Assembly: GCF_964340395.1 (NCBI RefSeq)
Contig: NC_135562.1
Span: 13,917,043-13,981,042, forward strand
Source: Glandiceps talaboti
Lineage: Eukaryota; Hemichordata; Enteropneusta; Spengelidae
Direction of reading: 5' to 3'
Length of the DNA: 64,000 nt
The notes beneath the pieces are model-generated. The model saw nothing but the letters and a program-made list of their open reading frames with translations, did no database searches and was not told where the DNA came from. Below, in pieces: positions 1-10,319 of this stretch. Each line of letters begins with the position of its first letter. The stretch's first letter is position 1. The position numbers and the translations under genes were made by a program.

Positions 1-605
1 TTAAAAAAATCACTGACTAATTACCTCCCGTAAGGGTACGGGAGGTATTAAAATACAAATGTCTGTCTGTGTGTCTGTGTGTCTGTGTGTCTGTGTGTCT
101 GTCTGTCTGTCTTTGTCATCATTTTCTAAAATTCGGCTAGCTCAATTGTAATAAAATTTGGAATATATCATCTTTAGGGTAATGGCTAGACCTGATTAGG
201 TTTTGAGCCAGATCTGTTAATGTTTAATCAGAGAAATTTGCATAATAATGAATTCAACTAATTAAGCAATATCTTAAGACTGCATACTTCAATTTCAATA
301 TAATTTAGTACAATCGTTAAACATAACAACATACATTTGTCCTATAAAATTTGTTGATGTACCATACAGCATTAACGAATAATTTGCATAATTAATTATT
401 TTTGGTAATTAGGCTATATCTTAAGAATGCATACTTCATATTCAACATAACTTAGTACATACGTTAACTATAAGAAAACACATATGTCCTATCAAGTTTG
501 TTGATGTACCTTACAGTGTTAATGAATAATTTGCATAATTAATGATTTTCGGGAATTAGGCTATATCATAAGAATACATACTTCAATTTCAATATAATTC
601 GACTT
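1..605 (+). mobile_element. terminal part of a ~148-bp monomer repeat element
   Basis: The left end carries a hairpin (CCTCCCGTA/TACGGGAGG arms at about 25-48), then a TCTG/TGTG microsatellite, then unique element sequence, then about three tandem monomers. Successive 'ttaag-a-tgcatacttc' landmarks lie near 261, 409 and 555, giving a period of about 147-148 bp. The reverse complement of 10050-10316 matches the same order (hairpin, microsatellite, 'gacctgattag', monomers), so both are copies of one family. The structure resembles non-autonomous Helitron-like 'pearl' or HINE elements, with terminal hairpin, core repeats and microsatellite. That assignment is inference. Confidence 0.65.
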
Positions 606-1042
606 CAGATCATTGTACACTGAACATTCAAAGATGACATGATACACATCTTACACTTTATTTGCACACATACAAAATCTAACTCTACAGTCTATATCCT
701 CATGTCTACCAATATAAATATAGTGATATGGAGATGGTGACACGAGTGAGCGCGTCCGCGCCATTAGCAACCAATTGCAACAATGTATCATCCGACACTG
801 AGCTACAACGTTCATGTTGGTATGATATTTTTCTCGAACTACATGCCACATGCATTGCACACAAACATCCACTACAATACGAAAATATTGTGTTTTTCAA
901 ATTTGTATTGACATTTTTGCTATTCTAGGTATTCACAATCTTTGCTTTGTATTGTGCCATGATGCCTATGGAATAATTGGCAAAATTAATACTTAAAGTA
1001 ATTGGGCTATATCTTCAAATTTCACATTTTCTTTCAAATTAG

Positions 1043-1132
1043 GTAAAGTGTCGCCGTTACCACGGGCAAACAATGTTGTTGGTGTAGAAGCATGTGTACA
1101 GAAAAATGACTGTAATTCACCTGCAATGACAG
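1043..1132 (+). CDS. doubtful small exon, phase 1-1
   Basis: An open 90-nt segment between an acceptor (ttctttcaaattag) and a donor (gtaaaa). It starts and ends in phase 1 and encodes about 29 residues including the motif EACVQKNDC. It would join in frame to the first DED-gene exon at 3599, but 2.4 kb of repeats lie between and no start codon was found. It abuts a TATG microsatellite. No domain is recognised, and it may be chance. Confidence 0.22.
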
Positions 1133-1147
1133 GTAAAAGAGGATTTT

Positions 1148-1150
1148 ATG

Positions 1151-1184
<34 letters not shown>

Positions 1185-1264
1185 TGTATGTATGTATGTA
1201 TGTATGTATGTATGTATGTATGTGTGTGTATGTATGTATGTATGTATGTATGTATGTATGTATG

Positions 1265-1330
<66 letters not shown>

Positions 1331-1356
1331 TGTATGTATGTACGTACGTATGTGTG
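1148..1356. repeat. (TATG)n microsatellite
   Basis: About 200 bp of TATG/TGTA with a few interruptions. It generates long open frames of MYVC/IHTY repeats on both strands that are not genes. Confidence 0.95.
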
Positions 1357-1649
1357 TATGTATGTCTGTGCGTGTGTGCGTGCGTATGTTGCTGTAACTA
1401 TTTTGTGTGATGGTCACAATGTGCTGAAAACTCGTTATTTAGCTTCAAATGTAATAATACAGCTACACAAGACCAATACATATACAGCCATCTATTCAAC
1501 CTGGATATGCAAATCCGTGTGGTAAGCTATCTCGCAATATCATTAACCTAGAATGTGGGGTAAGAAAATCTTCTTATCATTAGATTTTCAAAATATGTTT
1601 TACATCTTCATTTTTCATGTGTTGACTATATATATATATATATATATAT

Positions 1650-1780
1650 ATAGTCGTATGATTCCGCGAACTACAAATTCTCGCCTACCGGCTCGAATTT
1701 GTATTAGTCCGCGGAATCATACTCGGAGCATTATGACGTAAAACTAACATTGATTTCATGGGATTATATATAAATATCAT
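1650..1780. repeat. palindromic MITE-like unit followed by (AT)n
   Basis: Imperfect palindrome: GTATGATTCCGCG near 1655 pairs with CGCGGAATCATAC near 1713, with inner ACAAATTC/GAATTTGT arms. The tail 'aactaacattgatttc' leads into an AT microsatellite. A diverged second copy with the same tail lies at 2560-2670. Confidence 0.6.

Positions 1781-1785
<5 letters not shown>

Positions 1786-1875
<90 letters not shown>
1786..1875. repeat. (AT)n microsatellite
   Basis: About 90 bp of pure AT following the palindromic unit. Confidence 0.97.
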
Positions 1876-1878
<3 letters not shown>

Positions 1879-2559
1879 ATAAATACTTGCAAATCTTCAC
1901 CTATGGGACGTCAAACAGGGCAGATCAAAAACCCATATCACCCCTCTTCTACCGAACAATTTTTCTCCCTGCTGTTCGAGTGTTAACGCCAATCGTAGGC
2001 TACGATCAAATTATAGTAATAATTATGGAAATGCACACATTACTTTACATATATCCTTTGGTGGCATGAGTCTGATACGTAGAGGTACAATTAATTTGTT
2101 ATTTAACAAAATGTCTGTAAAATCATGTAAATTACTGATGTAGCAGCGGGCAAGCTCAAGCAAAGTTTAATACTTCCGATTTTCCGTCGAGCTCAGAGCT
2201 CCGAACTTACACATCCAGAGCAAATATGATTAAAATGAGGGAACAAAAGTCGCATTCAGAGAAAGTTTACTTACGTTTTAAATCAAATTTGATATTACAT
2301 GTACATCGCAAGGTTATAACCGATAATTTTGCTTGCGAAACCAAAGCATGCTAGACCCGGACCTGCACCGTGAAGGTAAGCTTGACCTCGCAAAAGGTAA
2401 CGCGATTACGTAATTTGCATAGCCGTCGGACGCAATTTTTTCATGCGTGATGAAGAATAAAGTGCGATGAAACGATACTGTATTCGTAAAATTTGATTCA
2501 AAATTGTAGAAATAATATGTGGACAAACTTTATTTAATCTAACGAAATCAAAGTTAGTT

Positions 2560-2665
2560 TTAGGTCGTAATGCTCCTCGCATGACTACAAATTATTGGCT
2601 ACCGGCTTAGTCAGCGCAATTACACGCGGAGCAACATGACATAAAGCTAACATTGATTTCGTGAG

Positions 2666-2752
<87 letters not shown>
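2560..2752. repeat. second palindromic unit plus (AT)n
   Basis: Shares 'ctaccggct', 'gcggagca' and 'ctaacattgatttcgtg' with the unit at 1650-1780 and also runs into a long AT tract (about 2668-2752). The shared junction suggests that the AT tract is part of the element. Confidence 0.55.
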
Positions 2753-2755
<3 letters not shown>

Positions 2756-2786
2756 AATGTATATATATATAATATATATATATATA

Positions 2787-3365
2787 ATTAATTAGGCTAT
2801 GTAATGCAAATATCACATTTCGTATATATATATATAATTATACGAAATGTGATATTTACATAGCCTAATTACCGAAAATCATTAATTATGCAAATGACTC
2901 TTTAGAATTAAAAATCTATGCTAACAGGCTTGAACTGATATGTGCGTTTTGTTATGGTTGATGTATGTGCCAAAGTGTATTGAATTTGACGTGTGCCTTC
3001 TTAAGATTTAACTCAATTACTGAAAATAATTAATTATGCAAACTATTCATTAATATTGTAAGCTAAATCAACAAAATTCTAGATCATATATGCTTTGCTA
3101 TGCTTAACGTGTGTACTAAATTGTATTCAAATTGAAGTATGTCTTCTTAATATATAACCTAATTACCGAAAATCATTTTATGCAAAATATTCATAAAAGC
3201 TTTGGGCTAAATTTTAAACTGTATAGGACATATGCGCTTTGTTATGGTTAAAGTATTTACTAAATTAAATTGAAATTGAAGCGTGAGTTCCAAAGATATA
3301 GCCTAATTGCTAAAAAAAAAAACCATTAATTATGCAAATGATTAATTAATTTTGTACTGATGTCT
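2787..3365 (-). mobile_element. monomer repeat element, reverse orientation
   Basis: Several monomers of the same ~148-bp family as 1-605 but inverted, with 'cattaattatgcaaat' recurring. At the left edge is a long hairpin (arms about 2790-2826 and 2838-2870, both with 'ggctatgtaa'-type sequence) formed by two monomer pieces head to head. Confidence 0.65.
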
Positions 3366-3598
3366 TCTGGATTTAGGTTAACACCTGTCTCTTCTGCTCA
3401 TTTACAAGTTTGGCATGCCACTTTGAGTCTTGCTTAAGCACCCCCATGTTAAATACTCCCCCTCCCACCTCCCTGCAACACTTTCCCTTTTCCCGCGATG
3501 CAAATTAACATTGACTGCACAAGGAGAAATGTAATTTTGTATATGGATCTGTTGTCATCTATTGTTTGCCTTTTATCTTGTGTATGTTATAATTTCAG

Positions 3599-4345
3599 AT
3601 AATTATGAAGTAGTATACAGCTTTGATTACATGAAAAAGCTGGTTGACATTGCGGAGAAGATTCCTAAAAGTGAGTAATTGCAGATCCTGACAAGCAAAA
3701 CCCGAGTTTACTGAATTAGTAAGGATTGGTACATATTCCACAGTTTTGACGTTTGACTGCTTGTGTTGTTAAACTTTCTGTAGAGTGTTGACCCATATCT
3801 TTGCATGCACACGACTTTTGGCCACTATTTTGGACAACATGGTTATCAAGCAACCGATTTCTACACTTTTCGTGAAATGGTGTACTAAGTCACTTTAAAG
3901 CGTGAACATGCTTACTTATGACCACAAATGTTGCTTAATTTATGTTTTTGAATGTATCTTTCTTGCTACAACTATATGCAAAGTAAATCACAAACTACAA
4001 ACATCGCTGTTAGATTTTCCGTTTAATATCTTTCATTTTTTTACAGAGTATATGGAGGACTTGAGAGTAAGAATTAATAGTTTGCAGCCAGTGATAGCAT
4101 ATTCTGACTTGTCAAATTATGAAACCCCATGCAGTCTTATTATGTATCTTTACATGGACGGTTGGATTACGAAGGACAATGCATTCCTTCTATGCCATTC
4201 ACTGAAAGACCTGAAGTTGAAGAAAATTGCCAAGCAGCTTGAAGGTTGTACCTTATATAATTACTACTACATGTAATTAAGTGTAGTGGAGTTATTGCTA
4301 TTAATTTGCATATCTATGAAGTCAACTAACTTGTAATCGTGGTTA

Positions 4346-4402
<57 letters not shown>

Positions 4403-7400
4403 TTATTTTCAGGATAATCTATCTATATGTCTAATCTATTAATATTGACAGGTTTTTCGAGCAGTAACGTTGAAGTTCTACTCCAAGGCTGTGGCACTAC
4501 TACTCACTCAAAGGTTGAAGACTTTATTGAGCTTTTCAAAATGATATCAAATATATCGCCGAAGATAAAAGAGGGTATGTTTCCTTGAAAAAAAAAACAT
4601 TTAACCACATATTAAGCATAATAATAATGAATATTTCAAATATATTGGCATATATATTGGCTAATATTTATAAGAAAAAGAAAATTTTCAAGCATGAAAT
4701 TAAGAAATAAATGCCAGATGCATTTTGTATTTATGTAAAACGTTACAGTTGGTATGAATTTAAACATATTCATCACAAACAAATTATACATTCTAACAAA
4801 CTATAACTATGGTCACAACAACGAAAATAACAAAATGAGATTGATCAATTAGGGAAAGAGGGTGTGTAAGGCTATACAATAATAATAATAATAACAATAA
4901 TAATTAAATAGATATTATATAATAATTATTTTGATAATAATAAAGTTTATTTGAAAATTAACCACTCTACGTGTGGGAGTTTGTTATGCTGAGTTCAAAA
5001 AAGGGGGTCATTTTATGATATCGTTGCCATGGTAACCCAAATCACCATAATATGTTAATCATTTTTCCAATATTTGACATAAAACATTGAAAAAAAACTC
5101 AAATTTAGTGAAACAATTTCCTTTTTTTTGGCATGTATGAGTTAGTGCTACCTGGTGTAACATAAATTGTATAAAATTGGATAGCTGTATCCATGCAAAT
5201 GTATGGTAGATGTGAAAGTTATGTTTTCGTTATATACACATACATCTCACAAATAACATTATAAATCTGATAAATATCTTTGTATTTGCACATTAACCAC
5301 AATATTAAGGGTGGTTTGTCATGATGAGTACAGAAAGTGGTCATTTAATGAACATCAGTTGCCATGGTCACTAAAATAACCACATTATGTGTAGATTTGA
5401 AAAATTAGAAATGAAACAATTTTAAGAATTTAAATTTAGTAAAAAACATTGCTGTTGGCATTTACTAGTTGGTGATATCTGTTGTAACAAAAATTGTCTA
5501 AAATTCGAACTGTTTCCATGGAAACATAAAGTACATTTACAAATGCCATGATTTTGTAAAAAATATGTCTCTGAGTCATCTGACATACACCACCAACAAA
5601 CAAGTGATTTCGGTATTATAGTACAGCCTACCCAGAATATTTTGTTACACCAAGTCCAAATTTTTTTCTTTTGTGTCACCATGTCATCTAATTACCGAAA
5701 ATATGCCAACATTTTATTAAAACTACACGCTGCAGCAATAATATTTTCAGGCCAGATGTGCCTTGGTATCGCAAATGTATATACCAAGTTATAATGAATT
5801 TAAACTGTGCATTCTTGAGATATAACTAATTACCGAAAACTATTAAAATCCAAACAGTTTTTTGCCATTACCATACAGCACACGTATACCGAATTTCGTT
5901 GAGCAGGTCGTTTTATAGAAAATGGTGACACACACAGCCTTTTCACCCCTAATATATAACCTTCCTTAAGGAAGGTAAAAACAAACAAACAAACAGACAT
6001 AGTTTATTTGCATACACTCAGCCCTACAGGGGGTAGTTGTTTGTGAAAAAGTGGTCATCTTAGGAACATCCGTTGCTATGGCAACCAGACATCACAATTA
6101 ATTTAACCTGTATCATTGTTTTTTGGGGACGTTTTAAAAGTTTGGTGAAGGTTAAGGTTTCATTATTTCAGGATTTAACATTCAATTTCATACATATGAA
6201 GTGTGATTTTATTATTATATAATATTAAGCCCCTTACTTTCAATAACAATTAAACAATATTATATAATAAAATTAACCAAATATTGTTGTTGCTTAGTCT
6301 TGTCCTGACATAGCGTTTGTCATTGCTGCAGTCAAAGCATCCTTAGGGGAAAAAAGACATGTATATATTAGTGTAAATCATATTTTTGAATTATTGTGGA
6401 TTCCCCAAAGGCAGTTTCTTCTCTTTATGTTTCTTCAGAACAATTGAAATCATTGAAGATGCTCGTAACTGTTGATGGGCAATTAACAACAGAAGAACTA
6501 GAAAACGTTAAATGCGCTGGTGATATCTTCATATTGCTATATACCTCAGGGGAAGTGTCGGCATCGAATGCCGATTATCTTGCTCAGCTCCTTGTTCAAA
6601 TTGGATGCTTTGAGCTCGTCAAAAGGTATCCTAAAATATCGTCTAACGTTCATAAAGTAGGTAAGTTTGACGCTTTCATTTGGCTAAACTCGTTCTTCAA
6701 ACCACCCTGATTTCTTCCATACGTTAATTTTTTCACGGATTCTTTGACAAGGTTTGTAATATGCATGCACATTTCGTCGATTATTATTGTCGATTAACTT
6801 TACTACCTCTTATCATCTTTCATAGACAGAAGACTGTACACGTGCCCGAAGAATATTACTCCTAGTGACATTCACAATTGTGTAACCGATCTTTATAAGA
6901 GTAGAGGCATTGAGGAGTACGACAGAAAAGCACTCTTGTTCTGCAATAAATTACTGAAAAGGAACCCATCGGTAAGCTGTACAAGCGTGGGGTGTGTCTG
7001 TACGTCTGTATGTGGAAAACCATATCTCAGATACCCTGATTCAATTTTAACCAAACCTGGCATACTCCAAATACGAAAAACGCTTTTAAAAATGAAAGAA
7101 TGAATGAATGAATGAATGAATGAATGAATGAATGAATGAATGAATGAATGAATGAATGAATGAATGAATGAATGGAATAATATATAAATACATTAATTAA
7201 TTAACCTAAAAAACTAAAAATGGATATGCTTACTTTAATCAAATTGTGTCCAACTATTATGTTTGCCAAAATGTTAAAGCTTTATAATGATGCTTGCGCA
7301 GTAAACAATTGTTGACAGAATAAATACCTTCTTAGCTGATTACGTAGATATTATTCTTCAATATGTTTCTTTGTTTAGCCAAGGAAAATACGAGTGACCT

Positions 7401-9067
7401 AAGGGCCCTTTGTGATTACAAGTTGCAAGACGAGTAGTGTCTACCCTAAGGCACCGGGTATTTTCCGGCTGAATGAAGAAAAATATTGGAGAATAATATA
7501 ATTATACCAGCGCCAGTAATATCAAAGTAATGATAATTTTGAACGTTTTGACTCATATTTCAAACACAGCAGAACCAATGACGTAGCACGCGTTGTCATG
7601 ACATAGAAAGAACAGAGTGTATATTCCATATTGGCTCGTGCATGGTATAAATAAAAGCACACACTTATGAATTGCGTGTATATGTTAAATTTTATCATTC
7701 ATCAAGACAATCTTATACTTCTCACTTCTATTTGTACTACACTTTTTGTTGTAGTAATTTAGCTCATACATCCTATACGTTGATTTCTTTCAGGTGTGGC
7801 ACGATGCAAAGTTAGTTATATACGGACGAGATATTACAGTTACTCTTATATCTGGACAGGGTAAAAAGGAGTTTGTGGTTGCCCTTGATGAAGATTACAA
7901 ACCTAAGTGCATCGTTAACAACTATGGTTAGTACATTTGTAATCCATTTAACTTATTTTCTCATTTGGCAAATGATTTAAAGAGAGACTCCATTTTTACA
8001 TTTCTGTGAGATTAATAGACTGTGTATTTTTTTTTTTTTGGTTTCTGTATTTATATCGTAATTGATAGTACATTTAGACATGATTCAGAATAAACTTCTC
8101 AAACAATATTTTAGAAATTGAGTAATTGTATTCAAAATATAGATCCCGGACATGGTGAAGGAGAAGTTGTCTCTCATACAAAGTGTGTAACAGAAAATGA
8201 CATAGATGCAATACTACAAGAATATTCAGACGTTATGGTTGACTCTGTCAAAGATTGCCTAAACTACTGTCGAGGTCTGATTGCTAAAATAAGAAACGAA
8301 CATAGCAATAAAGTAAGAATGATCAATTTGAAACATGAAGTTTACATTTTATGTATTCTATATAATTATATACATAGCACGCCTAACATGTTTTACATAC
8401 ATATACGTATAGCCGTTAGTCAAAGCTTAGGTATGTACAAGTCACATACTTGTATCTCTAACTGTGAACACCTACTCAATGGCAAGAAACTTTACGACTG
8501 AGTAGTAAATTTGCATGCTCTATCAAATAGAAGACTTTTCCTGCAATTGAGCACTGTCGTCGTGCAAATAAATCAACTTTGATGTAGAGATCAGAACGTT
8601 GGTATGGGGAAGGGCTCACACTATAACCACAAATTTGTCAACGAACAAGTATCACTTCGCCTAGACATGCGTACTTGACAAACACTAAACTGACAACGGG
8701 AAAGATCAATGAATACGGCTCACTTAGCACATTAGCTTATCTATTTTATATTACTTTTAGTTTTCTTCCTAAATTTTCTTTGCTTTAGTATCTAATTAAT
8801 ACCACTTGCATGTTAGAAGTGTTTTTCTCAATTGTCTCCAACTATCCACAGGTGTTGACAGACGCTAAATTTACGGTACATGGAAAGGACTTACAAATCG
8901 TGTTCATCTCTGGCGATTCTAATGTGTTCGAAATAAGTCTCAACAGGCATGGTAAACCGCACTACACAATTGAAAAATCTACGGTCAAGATGAAGATAAC
9001 ATCATGGTACAACTTCGTCAACAGGATGGTTGGATGGTACTCGTCTGCCCCAGCTCTCACGGATTAA
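3599..9067 (+). CDS. tandem DED-like domains plus duplicated unknown module
   Basis: Eight exons joined in one frame: 3599-3670, 4047-4244, 4452-4574, 6439-6660, 6826-6971, 7794-7926, 8143-8312 and 8852-9067 (stop TAA), about 425 codons. All have AG/GT borders with matching phases (1,1,1,1,0,1,0). The first two-thirds are helical and fit two death-effector-like folds. One is around 'LIMYLYMDGWIT' and 'LCHSLKDLKLKKIAKQL'. The other is around 'LKSLKMLV' and 'DIFILLYTSGEVS'. The family fit is by pattern only. The C-terminal part is a helical exon plus a strand-rich exon, present twice ('DAKLVIYGRDITVTLISG' and 'DAKFTVHGKDLQIVFISG'). That module is not recognised. The 5' exon with the start codon was not found. 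Likely a cytosolic death-fold adaptor (inference). Confidence 0.72.
4350..4399. repeat. (TA)n microsatellite in an intron
   Basis: Pure TA tract about 50 bp upstream of the exon at 4452. Confidence 0.95.
4950..5995. mobile_element. intronic repeat element with X-box-like palindromes
   Basis: Sits in the 1.9-kb intron between 4574 and 6439. It contains diverged repeats of a unit with 'ggtcattt-atga-atc' followed by GTTGCCATGGTAAC-type palindromes (5023, 5358 and again at 6072). It has monomer-family sequence near 5680-5850 and ends with a perfect hairpin accttcc-ttaa-ggaaggt at about 5959-5976. This looks like a relative of the monomer element with a different terminal hairpin. Confidence 0.5.
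6826..7926 (+). CDS. first copy of the helical + strand exon module
   Basis: Exon 6826-6971 (phase 1 in, phase 0 out) encodes a helix-rich segment with 'IHNCVTDLYKSRGIEEYDRK'. Exon 7794-7926 (phase 0 in, phase 1 out) encodes alternating hydrophobic strands. The exon pair as a unit is phase 1-1, so it can be duplicated without a frameshift, and it was (see 8143-9067). Confidence 0.7.
7085..7174. repeat. (ATGA)n microsatellite
   Basis: About 20 ATGA/GAAT units inside the intron following the exon that ends at 6971. Confidence 0.97.
7378..7650. repeat. dispersed repeat, family R1
   Basis: Shares 'ggaaaatacgagtga', 'atattggaga' and 'acgtag' plus a 'ggct-gtgca-ggtat' block with 41525-41715 and 51965-52095. 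It lies in an intron, has no coding capacity, and is probably an old transposon fragment. Confidence 0.55.
8143..9067 (+). CDS. second copy of the helical + strand exon module, 3' end
   Basis: Exon 8143-8312 (phase 1 in, phase 0 out) and exon 8852-9067 (phase 0 in) repeat the phases and the strand motif of the pair at 6826-7926. The last exon adds a C-terminal tail rich in W and Y (WYNFVNRMVGWYS) and ends at TAA 9065-9067. Confidence 0.72.
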
Positions 9068-9149
9068 ACTTTATGAACATGGAGAACCGTCCGAGTTTTA
9101 ATTTAATTGTTCTTCTACAAACAGACAAGTCTTCAGATGTTCTCACTTC

Positions 9150-9217
9150 CACTGAATATTCATGAGTACAAACGTCTACACACTTGATTGTGGAACAGTT
9201 GTCATGAATATTCAGTG
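9150..9217. repeat. 16-bp perfect inverted repeat in probable 3' UTR
   Basis: CACTGAATATTCATGA at 9150-9165 and its exact reverse complement at 9202-9217, separated by 36 nt, start 83 bp after the DED-gene stop codon. It would form a stable hairpin in the 3' UTR or mark a small insertion. Confidence 0.7.
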
Positions 9218-9344
9218 TTCAACCATTGAATAATGTACTTATATCCCATGATGCAATAGCCCATACCAAAGATACTCTATACAAAAGAGCAACTCACCCA
9301 AATAACTGTAGGTGATGTAAAATCATACCAGATTTAAACATTTC

Positions 9345-10316
9345 CTCCCGTAAGGAATAAATTATTATGCAAATTGCTCATTAAAACTATAAAAATGGAC
9401 AAGTGTGCTTTCTTAGGTTAATGTATATGCCAAATTATACGGAATTTGAAGAGTGCATGATAATGCTTAATTTATCGATTATTATTCAAAGTCCTCATTA
9501 AAGGTAAAAGTTGTAGCAACAAATGTCATAGGACAGGTGCGTACTTATTATGGTTCATATATGTACCATATTAAATGAAAATTAAGGCTTGCATTAAATT
9601 TTTAAGAAACAGCCTATTACCTAAAATCATTAATTATGCAATGTTTTCATTAAAACTGTAACTTTTATCAATTTTATAGGACATATCCACTTCGTTATGG
9701 TTTACGTATCTACTAAATGATATTGAAATTCAAGTATGCACTCTTAAGATGTATCCTAATTACCAAAAATCATTAATCGTGCAAATTATTCATTGACACT
9801 GTAAGGTACATCTACACACTTTATAGGACATATGAGATTTGTTATGTTTAACATATGTACTTAATTGTATTGAAATTGAAGTATGTAGTCTTAAGATATA
9901 GCCTAATTTCCAAAAGTCATTAATTATGCACATTATTCCTTTACACTGTAAGATACATTAAAATATTTTATAATACAAATGCCCTTGGTTATATTTAACT
10001 AATATACTAACATATACTGAAATTGCAGGGTGCAGTCTTAAGATATTGCTTAATTTGTTGATGTCATTGATATGCAAATTGACCAAATTAGCATAAACAG
10101 ATCTCGCTCAAAAACTAATCAGGTCTACCCATTACCCCTAACATTAGATTACCAAAATTTCATTATAATTGGGCCAGCCGTTTTTAAGAAAATGATGACA
10201 CACAGACACAAACACAGACGGACAGACGGACGGACGGACGGACGGACGGACAGACACACACACACACAGACAGACATCCCCCTTTTAATATCTCCGTACC
10301 CTTACCGGGGGTAAAA
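9345..10316 (-). mobile_element. full-length-looking monomer repeat element, reverse orientation
   Basis: One end is 'cctcccgtaagg' near 9347, followed by about four to five monomers of about 150 bp. For example, 'agtatg-a-tcttaagatat' recurs near 9731 and 9881. Then comes the unique end sequence, an ACGG/ACAC microsatellite (10205-10280) and a hairpin end 'acccttaccgggggt'. It matches 1-605 in reverse. Confidence 0.7.
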
Positions 10317-10319
10317 ATG

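Noticed and set aside
1148-1410. Long open frames of MYVC/IHTY repeats on both strands
   Set aside because: Translation of the (TATG)n microsatellite; the same applies at 18967-19240, 23458-23727 and 48257-48604.
1394-1521. Candidate exon ending at donor gtaagc (1522)
   Set aside because: Possible acceptors give phases incompatible with the donor and with the phase-1 neighbours.
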